64,000 nt of DNA from positions 310,001-374,000 of the forward strand of contig NZ_BJXA01000001.1 in NCBI RefSeq assembly GCF_007990755.1, written 5' to 3'. The position numbers and the translations under genes are program-made. Shown here in pieces: positions 42,850-54,569 of the stretch (position 1 is its first letter; each line of letters starts with the position of its first letter). Under the pieces are notes generated by a model, which worked only from the letters and a program-made list of their open reading frames with translations, had not been told where the DNA came from and made no database searches. The stretch comes from Nocardia ninae NBRC 108245. Lineage in GTDB: Bacteria; Actinomycetota; Actinomycetes; Mycobacteriales; Mycobacteriaceae.

Positions 42850-43815
42850 ATGACCGGAAACCCGCACGGAATCCCCCTGGAGCCTGCCGCGCAAGAGTTC
42901 GTCGACGCGACCTCCCAGCCCCCGTTTCTCTACCAGTTGCCGCCGGAAGAGGGCCGCAAGGCGGTGGATTCGGTGCAGGACGCGCCGATCTACAAGCCGG
43001 AGATCGATGAAGAGTGGATCACCATCGACGGCGGACCGACCGGTTCCGTGCGGGCCAGGATCGTCCGGCCGCAGGGCGTCACCGAAACCCTGCCCGTCAT
43101 CGTCTACACCCACGGCGCCGGTTGGGTCTTCGGAGACGCGCACACCCACGACCGCCTGGTCCGCGACCTCGCCGTCGGCGCGCACGCGGCGGTCGTCTTC
43201 CCCGAGTACGACCGCTCACCCGACGTCCGCTACCCGGTGGCCAACGAGCAGTCCTACCGGGTCGCCCAGTGGGTCAGCACCCAGGGCGCCGAAAAGGCGC
43301 TGGACCCGACCCGTATTGCCGTCGCCGGTGATTCGGTCGGCGGCAACATGGCCATCGCCCTCACGCTGATGGCCAAGGAGCGCGGTGACGTCTCCTTCGT
43401 GCAGCAGGTGCTGTTCTACCCGGTGACCGACGCCAACTTCGACACCGGTTCCTACGAGCGCTTCGCGGAAGGTTACTTCCTGACTCGCGAAGGCATGCAA
43501 TGGTTCTGGGACCAGTACACCACCAGCGCCGAAGACCGCGCCCAGATCACCGCGTCGCCGCTGCGCGCGAGCACCGAGCAGCTGTCGGGCCTGCCGCCCG
43601 CGCTGGTCATCACGGCCGAGAACGACGTGCTGCGCGACGAAGGCGAGGCCTTCGCGGGCAAGCTGCGCACCGCGGGCGTGCCCGTCGTTCAGGCGCGCTA
43701 CGGGGGCATCATCCACGACTTCGTCATGGTGAATTCGATGCACGACACCAACGCCGCCAAAGCGGCTGTTGCCCAGGCGGTTTCCGTGCTGCGGGCCGCC
43801 CTGCACACCGCGTGA
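42850..43815 (+). CDS. Alpha/beta hydrolase fold esterase, HSL family
   Basis: A 321-residue esterase. THGAGWVFG corresponds to the HGGG oxyanion motif (with Ala and Trp variation), GDSVGGNMAIAL holds the nucleophile Ser, and the catalytic Asp (NDVLRDEGE) and His (GIIHDFVM) are present. It likely hydrolyses small esters. GAAAGGA ends 6 bases before the ATG at 42850, preferred over the ATG at 42844. It is flanked by the two paralogous AB_hydrolase_6 genes. Confidence 0.88.
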   Translation: MTGNPHGIPLEPAAQEFVDATSQPPFLYQLPPEEGRKAVDSVQDAPIYKPEIDEEWITIDGGPTGSVRARIVRPQGVTETLPVIVYTHGAGWVFGDAHTHDRLVRDLAVGAHAAVVFPEYDRSPDVRYPVANEQSYRVAQWVSTQGAEKALDPTRIAVAGDSVGGNMAIALTLMAKERGDVSFVQQVLFYPVTDANFDTGSYERFAEGYFLTREGMQWFWDQYTTSAEDRAQITASPLRASTEQLSGLPPALVITAENDVLRDEGEAFAGKLRTAGVPVVQARYGGIIHDFVMVNSMHDTNAAKAAVAQAVSVLRAALHTA

Positions 43816-43843
43816 CCAATTCCTCCGGACCTAAGGAACATTC

Positions 43844-44557
43844 GTGAGTACCTCCTCGCCCACCATCGTGCTGGTGCACGGTGCGTTCGCCGACTCGTCC
43901 AGCTGGAACGGCGTCATCGAAACGCTGCGCGCACAAGGACATTCCGTTGTGGCCGCGGCCAACCCGCTGCGCGGCCTGGACAGCGACGCCGCCTATATCG
44001 GCTCGGTCCTCGATGACATCGACGGCCCCTGCGTCCTGGTCGGTCATTCCTACGGCGGCAGCGTCATCACCGTCGCAGCCGCGGGCAAGGTGAACGTGAC
44101 GGCCCTCGTCTACATCGCCGCCTTCATCCCCGCCGAGGGCGAGAGCGCGCTGGAGTTGACCGACAAGTTCCCCGGCTCCACCCTCGGACCGACCACCCGC
44201 CCCGCGAACTATCCCCTCGCGGACGGCAATTCGGGCACCGAGCTCTATATCCGGCAGGACGAGTTCCCCGCCCAGTTCGCCGCAGACGTGCCCGCGAACG
44301 CCGCCCAGCTGATGGCGGCGACCCAGCGGCCGGTCGCGCTCGCCGCCCTCCAGGAGCCCGCGACCGCGGCGGCCTGGCGGAACATTCCCGCGTTCGCCCT
44401 GCTCACCACCGACGACAAGAACATCCCGGTGCAGGCGCAACGGTTCATGGCCGAGCGGGCGTCCGCGCACACCGTCGAGATCGCGGCTTCGCATGCGGTC
44501 AGCGTTTCCGCGCCGGGTGCGGTCAGCGATCTGATCGCCGCTGCGGCCAAGCAGTAG
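43844..44557 (+). CDS. Alpha/beta hydrolase, AB_hydrolase_6 type (copy 2)
   Basis: A 237-residue paralogue of the gene at 42087, sharing IVLVHGAFADSSSW, DAAYIGSVLDDIDGP, GHSYGGSVIT and the EPATAAAW segment. The nucleophile Ser lies in GHSYGG and the His in ASHAVSVS. It starts with GTG behind AAGGAAC. It is the last gene before a strong terminator. Confidence 0.87.
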   Translation: MSTSSPTIVLVHGAFADSSSWNGVIETLRAQGHSVVAAANPLRGLDSDAAYIGSVLDDIDGPCVLVGHSYGGSVITVAAAGKVNVTALVYIAAFIPAEGESALELTDKFPGSTLGPTTRPANYPLADGNSGTELYIRQDEFPAQFAADVPANAAQLMAATQRPVALAALQEPATAAAWRNIPAFALLTTDDKNIPVQAQRFMAERASAHTVEIAASHAVSVSAPGAVSDLIAAAAKQ

Positions 44558-44565
44558 ACACCGAA

Positions 44566-44605
44566 GATCCGGTCACGCCCAACAGCTTTCGGGCGTGACC
44601 GGATC
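44566..44605. terminator. Bidirectional 15-bp hairpin
   Basis: GATCCGGTCACGCCC (44566-44580) and GGGCGTGACCGGATC (44591-44605) form a perfect stem with a 10-base loop between the convergent hydrolase operon and the S15 peptidase gene. Confidence 0.85.
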
Positions 44606-44613
44606 GCGGTGGG

Positions 44614-46533
44614 TCAGCCGATCGCGGCCTTCAGGGCGGCTTGCCCGCCGACCACCGGGAACGAGACCTTGGTTTCGGCCAGGTTCATCCCGAAGCCGGG
44701 TCCCGGCTTGGGCCGCAGGGTGTACTCGTTGTCACTGGACAACACCACCACACCCAGCTTGTGTCCGCGCGCGAGCACGTAGTCGTGCGGTTGCATGGAC
44801 AGGTTGATCGCATACTCCTTACCCGGGGTGATCGGGCTGGTCTTGTCGATCGAGTCCCGGTTCTGCGGGTCCACCCAACCCCTCGTGACAATCCTCGAAC
44901 TGCCGTCGGGAGCCCGATCCACCAGCAGCGCAGTCACATTGGCCGCCGGACGCTGGAAGGACAACCGGAGGGCTACGTCGACCGTGCCGCTGATCCGCAG
45001 CGGAGCCGTGGTGGACTTGGAGAAGTACGCCAACCGGTTCGGCGAACTCGGCGCCGCGACCAGGGCCGAGGCCAGCTTCGTCGCGTCATCGTCGAGTGAT
45101 TCGGTGACCCGCCCCGGTCCGGATGTCGCGAGTCCGCCGGTATTGCGGCCGCCGGGTTGGAACACCGCGGTCGCGGTCGAGGTGGCCGGGGCGGGCCACT
45201 CCGGCTCGTTCACCCAGGACTTGTCCTCGCGCTGAATGGTGGACTTGGGCTCGCGGTCGATCCCGTTGTCCCGGCCGAGCAGGTACTTGCTGAACCAGCG
45301 GTTCACGGTGCGCAACCACTCGTCCCGGCGCAGGCTGATCGGGTCGGTGTGGCCGGACTGGTGCAGCCAGATCTTGTGCGGCACACCGGCTTTCTTCAGG
45401 GCGTCGTACCACTGCGCGACATGCTTGGTCTTGACGTTGAAGTCGTTCAGACCGTGCACAGCCAGCACCGCGGCCCGCACCTTGCCGACATCGTTGAGGT
45501 AGTTGCGCTCGTTCCAGAAGCCGATGTAATCACCGGTGACCCGGTCCTGGTCCTTGTGGAGCTTGTCGATCACCGGTGTGCAGACGTTCCGGTCGGCCCT
45601 GGTGTAGACGTACTTGGCCAGCACGTCGGCGTCCTCGCCCTGGTAGGTGCCGGGCGCGACCACCGCGCCTGCCGCGCGGTAGTAGTCGTACCAGCTGCTG
45701 ATCGCGGCGATGGGCACGATCGCTTCCAGCCCGGGCACGCCGGTGGCGGCGACGGCGTTGGGCAGCGTTCCGTTGTAGGACACACCCATCATGCCGACCT
45801 TGCCGCTGGCCCAATTGGCCACCACGGCTTTACCTTGCGCGTCCCGCGCCTTCGCCCGGCCGTTGAGCCAGTCGATCGGGGCCCGCGCGCCGATGGTCTC
45901 GTTGCGCGCGCCCGAGGTCGGGCAGCCGGTGGAGGTGCCGGTGCCCAGCGACTCGCCGTACATCACGGCGTAGCCGCGAGCCAGGAAGAATTCCTCGTAC
46001 TGCCAGGTGATCTGGCCGTTGGCGACGGTGATGCCCGCGACCCGCAGGTCCTCGGCCACCCGCGCGCGCAGCTCGCCCGGAGCCGGGGCCATCCGCCGCC
46101 CGTCCGCGCCGTCGGGGACGTAGAGCTCGACGTCCACGTTGTGGTTGGCGACGTCGTTACCGCCGGAGAAGTACGGGCTCGCCTGGTACACCACCGGCAG
46201 CTTGCCAGTGGCGCCGGCCGGACGGACGACCTGGACGTGCACCTCGTCGTCCTTGCCGTCCCGGTCGCTGTCCACTGGGGCACGCACCCACAGGTCTTGC
46301 CGGACCGGCGCTTTCGGGTTGAAAGTCGGCTGCGCCTCGCCGCCGCTGACATCCGGGCCGTTCGTCGGGTCGGCCAGCGCGGGCGCGCCGGACAGGAGCA
46401 GTGCCGCGGCCACGACCAACAGGGCCAGCCGCGATAACCGTCGCAGGGTCAGCACGGTCCACCCGAGGGCCGCGACCACGCGGGTGCGCGGCCCGCCCCG
46501 GTCACGTCTGTGCTGATGCTGTCTGGATGCCAT
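44614..46533 (-). CDS. Secreted X-Pro dipeptidyl-peptidase (S15/CocE family)
   Basis: A 639-residue protein. An Arg-rich N-terminus precedes a hydrophobic signal ending APALA near residue 50. The catalytic domain has YGESLGTGTS and the nucleophile in GVSYNGTLPNA; the Asp lies in HGLNDFNV and the His in HQSGHTDP. The C-terminal jelly-roll (FQRPAANVTALLVDRA onward) is the CocE/NonD C-terminal domain. It should cleave Xaa-Pro dipeptides or act as an acyl esterase. The ATG at 46533 follows GGAGAA. Confidence 0.9.
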   Translation of the reverse strand: MASRQHQHRRDRGGPRTRVVAALGWTVLTLRRLSRLALLVVAAALLLSGAPALADPTNGPDVSGGEAQPTFNPKAPVRQDLWVRAPVDSDRDGKDDEVHVQVVRPAGATGKLPVVYQASPYFSGGNDVANHNVDVELYVPDGADGRRMAPAPGELRARVAEDLRVAGITVANGQITWQYEEFFLARGYAVMYGESLGTGTSTGCPTSGARNETIGARAPIDWLNGRAKARDAQGKAVVANWASGKVGMMGVSYNGTLPNAVAATGVPGLEAIVPIAAISSWYDYYRAAGAVVAPGTYQGEDADVLAKYVYTRADRNVCTPVIDKLHKDQDRVTGDYIGFWNERNYLNDVGKVRAAVLAVHGLNDFNVKTKHVAQWYDALKKAGVPHKIWLHQSGHTDPISLRRDEWLRTVNRWFSKYLLGRDNGIDREPKSTIQREDKSWVNEPEWPAPATSTATAVFQPGGRNTGGLATSGPGRVTESLDDDATKLASALVAAPSSPNRLAYFSKSTTAPLRISGTVDVALRLSFQRPAANVTALLVDRAPDGSSRIVTRGWVDPQNRDSIDKTSPITPGKEYAINLSMQPHDYVLARGHKLGVVVLSSDNEYTLRPKPGPGFGMNLAETKVSFPVVGGQAALKAAIG

Positions 46534-46610
46534 TGCGTTCTCCTTCACAACTCATCACGAGGTGCTCCCGTGCGAGACTCGAAATACCTGCTGGCTCAGG
46601 GGAATTACCT

Positions 46611-46641
46611 CGGATGCCCGGCCGGGGCGGCCGGGCATCCG
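46611..46641 (-). terminator. Hairpin after the M64 peptidase gene
   Basis: CGGATGCCCGGCC and GGCCGGGCATCCG form a perfect 13-bp stem with a GGGGC loop, 9 bp after the M64 stop and before the S15 gene. Confidence 0.8.
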
Positions 46642-46649
46642 GTGATGAA

Positions 46650-47609
46650 TCAGTGCTGGGTCGGCGGGGCCTTCCGCTCGATCGCGGCCTTCATCGCGTC
46701 CAGCCCGATCAGGTTGAATTCACGACCGAGCGAGCGCATCAACGAGTTCTGCGTCGGCCGGTACACCCCGCGCTTGTGGTAGACCGCGCCCTCGTAGGTG
46801 CCGACCACGCCACCGTCCGGCGAAGCCTTGCCGAGGTACTGGTACCACTTGGCCTTGTTCTGCTGCATCTGCGCGCTGGTGTAGGTGGAGGCGTTCACCT
46901 CGCGCGGCTCGCGCCCGGTGTAGCGGTCGTTCGGGTAGTCGTACTCGTCGGCCAGCCCGGCGACCGAGTGGCCGAGCTCGTGCACCACGATCTGCCCCGA
47001 CTGCGCGTTGCCGCCGGACGACGTCGCCACCTTGCCGCCTGCCCCGCCGTACTTGGTGGTGTTGGCCAGCGCGACCACCTGGTCGACCTCGGGCGCCAAC
47101 CGGGCGTACTGCAAGGCCTTGGTCTCGTTCACACACAGCAGCCGCTCGGTGCCACCGCACCAGAACGTCATGTCCAGTGCGGTGTTCCGCATGGTGCCGC
47201 GTGGATCGTTGTCGACGCCGGACTGCTGGGACACCACATTGACCGCCCAGACGTTGAACGAGTTCTTGTAGGTCTTGAACGGTTCGACCTGGGCGATCTC
47301 GTTCCACCGGTTGACGGCGTGCTGCTTGTAGATGTCCAGCTGGCTCGAGGTGTATCCGTCGCCGACGAACACCAGATCGAACCGCTGACTGGACGGCCCG
47401 GTCTGCTGGATCGTCACCACATCGGCCTGCACCGCCGAGCGCGGCGCCGGGGCTTCCGGGCGGACCGGCATGACCACGCGGCCGATGGTGCCGTCCGGGG
47501 AGAACACTTCTCGTTCTTCGGTGGGCGCGGCAGATCCCGTGGCGACCGACATCGCGACGATGATCAACGCGCCGAGCATGATTGCGAACATGCGTCGTAA
47601 CAAGGGCAT
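46650..47609 (-). CDS. Secreted M64 family zinc peptidase
   Basis: A 319-residue protein. The signal peptide ends TGSAA near residue 28. The domain opens with RFDLVFVGDGYTSSQLD and carries H210-E211-x-x-H214 with L219-x-D221-E222 (HELGHSVAGLADEYDY), typical of the IgA-peptidase M64 family. Here it is probably a general protease. GAGGAG precedes the ATG at 47609. Hairpins separate it from the S15 gene downstream. Confidence 0.88.
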   Translation of the reverse strand: MPLLRRMFAIMLGALIIVAMSVATGSAAPTEEREVFSPDGTIGRVVMPVRPEAPAPRSAVQADVVTIQQTGPSSQRFDLVFVGDGYTSSQLDIYKQHAVNRWNEIAQVEPFKTYKNSFNVWAVNVVSQQSGVDNDPRGTMRNTALDMTFWCGGTERLLCVNETKALQYARLAPEVDQVVALANTTKYGGAGGKVATSSGGNAQSGQIVVHELGHSVAGLADEYDYPNDRYTGREPREVNASTYTSAQMQQNKAKWYQYLGKASPDGGVVGTYEGAVYHKRGVYRPTQNSLMRSLGREFNLIGLDAMKAAIERKAPPTQH

Positions 47610-47828
47610 GGCAAAGCTCCTCGAGTGGTTCGCGATTTCGACCCGGACGGCGCGGGCCGCACTTCGGTCTGTCGAATTCCTCATCAAGGAACCACATTTG
47701 GTCCGGCAACTCGACTGAGGAATAACTGGGGAATGGATTCCCCGATTGCCGATCAGCCGGGCTCGGGTCGGCACCGCACACCGGTCAGGCAGTATGGGAC
47801 CGTCCGTGCAGCTGATGAGGAGGTCTCA

Positions 47829-48872
47829 ATGGCATATGTTCCCGAACCAGCCAGGTACGACGGCGCGATGCGTTATCGCCGGTCAGGGCGCTCGGGCCTG
47901 GATCTGCCGCTGCTCTCGCTCGGCTTCTGGCACAACTTCGGGGACGACCGCCCCTACCTCGCCCAGCGCGAAATCGCTTTGCGCGCCTTCGACCTGGGTA
48001 TCACGCATTTCGACCTGGCGAACAATTACGGGCCGCCGTACGGCGCGGCGGAGATCAACGCCGGACGCATTCTGCGCGAGGATCTCGCACCGTATCGCGA
48101 CGAACTCGTCATCTCCAGCAAAGCCGGTTGGGACATGTGGCCCGGTCCATACGGGCAGGGCGGCGGGTCGCGCAAGTATCTGCTCGCCTCGCTCGATCAG
48201 TCGCTGACCCGGCTCGGGCTCGACTATGTCGACATCTTCTATTCGCACCGGTTCGATCCGACGACTCCGCTGGAGGAGACCGCGGCGGCGCTGAATACCG
48301 CTGTCCGTCAGGGCAAAGCGCTGTACGTAGGAATTTCGTCGTATACCGCACAGGATTCGGTCGCTATCGCCACCATGTTGCGGGAGCTCGGCACTCCCCT
48401 GCTCATCCATCAGCCGTCGTACTCGATGCTCAACCGGTGGATAGAGACCGAGGGCCTGCTCGACGCGGCCGGTGCGGAAGGGTTCGGCGTCATCGGGTTC
48501 ACCGCGCTCGCACAGGGACTGCTCACCTCGAAGTACCTCGACGGCATTCCACCGGAATCTCGTGCTGCCCAAGGTAAGTCGTTTCAGAACGAATTGCTCA
48601 CCCCGGCGATGATCGATCGGTTGCGCAAGCTCGCTGCCGTCGCCGACCGGCGCGGGCAGACGCTGGCGCAACTGGCGCTGTCCTGGGCGCTGCGCGACGA
48701 CCGGGTCACCTCACTGGTGATCGGTGCGTCCACCACCGACCAGCTCGAGCAAAATGTCGCCGCCCTCGACGATCTCGAATTCAGCGCCGACGAGCTCGCC
48801 GAAATCGACGCGCTGCTCGATGATGACGGCGAAGTCGATCTGTGGCGATCGGCGCGCCAAGGGACTCTCTGA
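47829..48872 (+). CDS. Aldo/keto reductase (YghZ/GpmA-like)
   Basis: A 347-residue NADPH-dependent reductase. The catalytic Asp-Tyr region is THFDLANNYGPPYG, the Lys is in VISSKAGWDMW, and the His in DIFYSHRFDPTTP. The WDMWPGPYG segment marks the L-glyceraldehyde-3-phosphate reductase type. GATGAGGAGG gives a strong ribosome site. It is divergent from the M64 gene. Confidence 0.9.
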   Translation: MAYVPEPARYDGAMRYRRSGRSGLDLPLLSLGFWHNFGDDRPYLAQREIALRAFDLGITHFDLANNYGPPYGAAEINAGRILREDLAPYRDELVISSKAGWDMWPGPYGQGGGSRKYLLASLDQSLTRLGLDYVDIFYSHRFDPTTPLEETAAALNTAVRQGKALYVGISSYTAQDSVAIATMLRELGTPLLIHQPSYSMLNRWIETEGLLDAAGAEGFGVIGFTALAQGLLTSKYLDGIPPESRAAQGKSFQNELLTPAMIDRLRKLAAVADRRGQTLAQLALSWALRDDRVTSLVIGASTTDQLEQNVAALDDLEFSADELAEIDALLDDDGEVDLWRSARQGTL

Positions 48873-48942
48873 ACGGTATTGTCGCGCCATCGAGCGTGGG
48901 AAAGCGCTGTTTTCGATTGGCTCGCCGGGGAATTCCGAGCGG

Positions 48943-49545
48943 GTGAGGATTTACGCCGATCGGGCTTCCGTCGCCGCCCGTCAATTGGTCACGGATCTGC
49001 TGGTGGTGGCCTGGGTCTACTTTTCGGTCATGGCCGCGCTCTGGGTGCACGATCTGGTACAGAAGCTCGGCGTGCCCGGCCAGAAGCTGGAGGGCGCGGG
49101 CGGCGGCATGGCCGACAGCCTCGGTGATGTCGGCCGAAAGGTCGGCCGGGTGCCGATGGTGGGCGACGATCTCACCTCCCCCTTCGAGCGCGCGTCCGCC
49201 GCGGCACGCGCCATGGCAGAGGCAGGCAGCGACCAGCAGGCCGTGGTCAACGATCTGGCCATGGCCCTCGCCATCGGATTACTGATCGTCCCGCTCGGGC
49301 TGGTGCTGTTCCTCTGGCTGCCACTGCGGGTGCGCTGGATACGCAGGGCCGCAACAGCAGCCCGCCTGCGCGCGGTCCCCGGCGGACGCGATCTGCTCGC
49401 CCTGCGCGCCCTCGCCAATCAGCCGCTGCGCAAACTGAACCGGATCGACCTGGACGTGGTCGATGCTTGGCGGCGCGGCGACGACGCCACGGTGCGCCGG
49501 CTGGCCGAGCTCGAACTGCGCGGCCTCGGCCTGCTCGGCGGCTGA
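48943..49545 (+). CDS. Two-helix membrane protein of unknown function
   Basis: A 200-residue protein from a GTG at 48943. One membrane helix is near residues 22-40, a Gly/Ala-rich loop with PMVGDDLTSPFERASAAARA follows, and a second helix is near 108-128. A cytoplasmic tail contains AVPGGRDLLALRALANQPLR and ends in an Arg/Leu-rich helix. I do not recognise the family, though similar proteins occur widely in nocardiae. The start is weakly supported. It follows the reductase by 70 bp. Confidence 0.65.
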   Translation: MRIYADRASVAARQLVTDLLVVAWVYFSVMAALWVHDLVQKLGVPGQKLEGAGGGMADSLGDVGRKVGRVPMVGDDLTSPFERASAAARAMAEAGSDQQAVVNDLAMALAIGLLIVPLGLVLFLWLPLRVRWIRRAATAARLRAVPGGRDLLALRALANQPLRKLNRIDLDVVDAWRRGDDATVRRLAELELRGLGLLGG

Positions 49546-49567
49546 CCTGGTGCGACGTTCCGCATCA

Positions 49568-49590
49568 CCGGATGAAATCCTTCCATCCGG
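49568..49590 (+). terminator. Short hairpin after the membrane-protein gene
   Basis: CCGGATG and CATCCGG pair around a 9-base loop, 22 bp past the stop codon. Confidence 0.5.
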
Positions 49591-49649
49591 ATTCATAACT
49601 CAGCGCGATTCTAAAGCGTGACAACGCTTCTGACGGGCGGCACGCTTAC

Positions 49650-49776
49650 CTCAGGTCAAGAGCGCCAGCGTCAAGTCCCCGGCTAGCTGGCCGGCAACCC
49701 TCCAACCGCGGCGGGGTGCCCCGGGTCAAGACCAGGCCGAGCCGCGTAATGCGGTCCGGGCAAGCGCGGGCTCCGT
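49650..49776 (+). ncRNA. SAM-IV riboswitch
   Basis: The segment carries the SAM-IV core almost to the letter: GGTCAAGAGCGCCAGCG, then CAAGTCCCCGGCT, GCTGGCCGGCAACCCTCC, CCGCGGCGGGGTGCCCCGGG and TCAAGACCAGG, followed by a CCGCGTAATGCGG stem and the terminal GGCAAGCGCGGG. GGTC (49654-49657) pairs with GACC (49730-49733) to close P1; GCCAGC (49664-49669) pairs with GCTGGC (49686-49691). SAM-IV aptamers are actinobacterial and normally turn off methionine and sulfur genes when S-adenosylmethionine is plentiful. The 3' end overlaps a possible alternative hairpin, and the regulated genes begin 40 bp later. Confidence 0.88.
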
Positions 49777-49801
49777 CGGTGTGCTGGAGCCCTCTCGAGA
49801 G
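49768..49801 (+). promoter_or_regulatory. Possible riboswitch expression platform
   Basis: GGGCTCC (49768-49774), shared with the aptamer's 3' end, can pair with GGAGCCC (49786-49792); the palindrome CTCTCGAGAG (49792-49801) follows. No U-run is present, so control of translation or Rho access is more likely than intrinsic termination. Confidence 0.5.
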
Positions 49802-49815
49802 ACGGGGGTCGACTC

Positions 49816-49889
49816 ATGTCCGAAACGCCCTCCCTTCTCATGCCCGGGCCTGTGCCCGGTCCATCGAGCGACAACCAGAGGGGAACGAC

Positions 49890-49893
<4 letters not shown>
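49816..49893 (+). CDS. 25-codon leader ORF between riboswitch and operon
   Basis: An ATG at 49816, behind ACGGGGGTC, opens a 25-residue reading frame beginning MSETPSLLMPGP and ending DNQRGTT. Its stop overlaps the oxygenase start (ATGA at 49890-49893), the same coupling used between the later genes. It may be a regulatory leader that carries ribosomes from the riboswitch-controlled site into the operon. A product role for the peptide is possible but unsupported. Confidence 0.5.
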
Positions 49894-52817
<2,924 letters not shown>

Positions 52818-52821
<4 letters not shown>

Positions 52822-52878
52822 TTTCGATGCGGCAGTTCTCGCCGACGTGCGAGAACTGCCGCAATACTCCGAAACTAC
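52818..52878 (+). terminator. Nested inverted repeat terminating the CDPS operon
   Basis: An inner perfect 13-bp stem, GCGGCAGTTCTCG (52829-52841) with CGAGAACTGCCGC (52850-52862), is enclosed by GTAGTTTCG (52818-52826) and CGAAACTAC (52870-52878). The MFS stop codon lies in the outer arm. Confidence 0.8.
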
Positions 52879-53046
52879 GCAATACGCCAAACGTGAAAGT
52901 AATTCTGTTCACAAATAAGACCGCTAAGTTTGCGCTGGTCGGGCGCGCACGGTCGACTGGGGCGTATGCCCATCGAGCGTTCGACAATAACCAGACGCAG
53001 GAATTTCATTCCTCGCCTGCGCCGCCGCAACCTCGATGGCTACGAG

Positions 53047-54516
53047 ATGGTTATTTCCGCGCCCGAGAAAGCGACGCGGGACGAAAAACAGAACGCCAAT
53101 CGTAATGTCCTGATCGTGGCGCTGTTCGCCGCCCTCGGCGGCATGCTCTACGGCTACGACACCGGGATCATCTCCGGCGCGCTGCCCAAGATGTCCGCAC
53201 AGTGGGGTATCGACCACACCCAGCAGGAAATCCTCACCGCCGCCATTCTCGCCGGGGCCGTCGTCGGCGCTCTGATCGGCGGGTCCCTGTCCAAGTCGCT
53301 GGGCCGGCGGAAAACCATCTTCATCATCGCCTGCGTGTTCGCCGTGGGCGTCGTGGCCTGTGCGCTGGCGGTCGACGCGTGGATGATGACCATCTGCCGG
53401 TTCTTCCTCGGACTCGCGGTCGGCGCCTGCTCCCAGATCGTGCCGACCTACATCGCCGAACTCGCCCCGCCCCACCGCCGCGGCGCGATGGTCACCTTCT
53501 TCAACCTCGCCATCGGTGTCGGCATCTTCCTCGCCAACCTGGTCAGCGTTGTCGCGGGCGGTACGTTCGAGGCCAGCGACGACTGGCGGTGGATGATCGG
53601 CATCGCGGTCATCCCCGCGATCGTGCTGGCCGTCGCGATGCTGCAACTACCGGAGACGCCGCGCTGGCTCATCGAGAACGGCACGGTCGGCAAGGCGAGG
53701 GTCGTGCTGCGCTGGATGCGCCCGAACCGATCCGCCGCCGTCGACGAAACCCTGAAGATCTGGGCGATCTCCCAGCAGGAGAACAAGGAATCCCGCGGCG
53801 GGTGGGCTAACCTGACCCAGAAGTGGGCCCGCCCCGCCCTCGTCGCAGGCCTCGGCATCGCCGCCTTCACCCAGCTCTCCGGGCTGGAGATGATGATCTA
53901 CTACTCGCACACCATCCTCGGCAGCGCAGCAGGTTTCAGCACCGGACTCGTCATCTGGTCCGGCCTCGGCATCGCCGCCGTCTACTTGATCTTCACCGCC
54001 GTCGGCGAACGCCTCGTCGACGTCGTCGGCCGCCGCCAACTCATGCTCACCCTCATCCCCGGCGCCACCCTGTTCCTCTTCGGCTTCGGACTCCTCTTCG
54101 TCCTCACCGCCCACCCCAACCGCTACCTCACCCTCGCTCTCATGCTCGCCTACATGGCATGCAACGCCGCAGGCCTGCAAGCCGTGGGCTGGCTACTCGG
54201 CTCCGAGCTCTACCCCCTCAGCATCCGCGACCGCGCCACCAGCCTGCACGCCGTAGCCCTCTGGGGTTCCAACCTCTTCCTCACCCTCACCGCCCTGACC
54301 ACCATCGACACCCTGGGTCTCGGCCCCGCCTTCATCATGTACGCCCTCTTCAACCTCCTCTCCTTGGTCTTCGTCTTCTTCTTCGTCCCCGAAACCAAGG
54401 GCCACTCCCTCGAAGACATCGAACAATCCCTCCGCCAAGGAACCTTCCTCCCCCGCCGCGGAAACATAGCCAGCCAAGTAGACCTCCCCACCTCCACCGC
54501 CCCGGCCCACCCCTAG
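53047..54516 (+). CDS. MFS sugar porter family transporter
   Basis: A 489-residue carrier with 12 helices. The sugar-porter signatures are clear: GYDTGIISGAL in helix 1, SLGRRKTIF, PTYIAELAPPHRRGAMVTFF, PETPRWL, QLSGLEMMIYYSHTI and the terminal PETKGHSLEDIE. It should import a sugar or polyol with H+. The start is uncertain: 53047 gives a usual N-terminus, while ATGs at 52966 and 52930 would add a basic extension. None has a good ribosome site. Confidence 0.88.
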   Translation: MVISAPEKATRDEKQNANRNVLIVALFAALGGMLYGYDTGIISGALPKMSAQWGIDHTQQEILTAAILAGAVVGALIGGSLSKSLGRRKTIFIIACVFAVGVVACALAVDAWMMTICRFFLGLAVGACSQIVPTYIAELAPPHRRGAMVTFFNLAIGVGIFLANLVSVVAGGTFEASDDWRWMIGIAVIPAIVLAVAMLQLPETPRWLIENGTVGKARVVLRWMRPNRSAAVDETLKIWAISQQENKESRGGWANLTQKWARPALVAGLGIAAFTQLSGLEMMIYYSHTILGSAAGFSTGLVIWSGLGIAAVYLIFTAVGERLVDVVGRRQLMLTLIPGATLFLFGFGLLFVLTAHPNRYLTLALMLAYMACNAAGLQAVGWLLGSELYPLSIRDRATSLHAVALWGSNLFLTLTALTTIDTLGLGPAFIMYALFNLLSLVFVFFFVPETKGHSLEDIEQSLRQGTFLPRRGNIASQVDLPTSTAPAHP

Positions 54517-54569
54517 CCTCACTCCCCTTGTCGCGCAACACCTCCGGTCACCCCTCGTAGAGTTGCCAC

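Noticed and set aside
35797-47609. A single secreted-hydrolase operon
   Set aside because: The genes lie on both strands and are separated by strong bidirectional hairpins.
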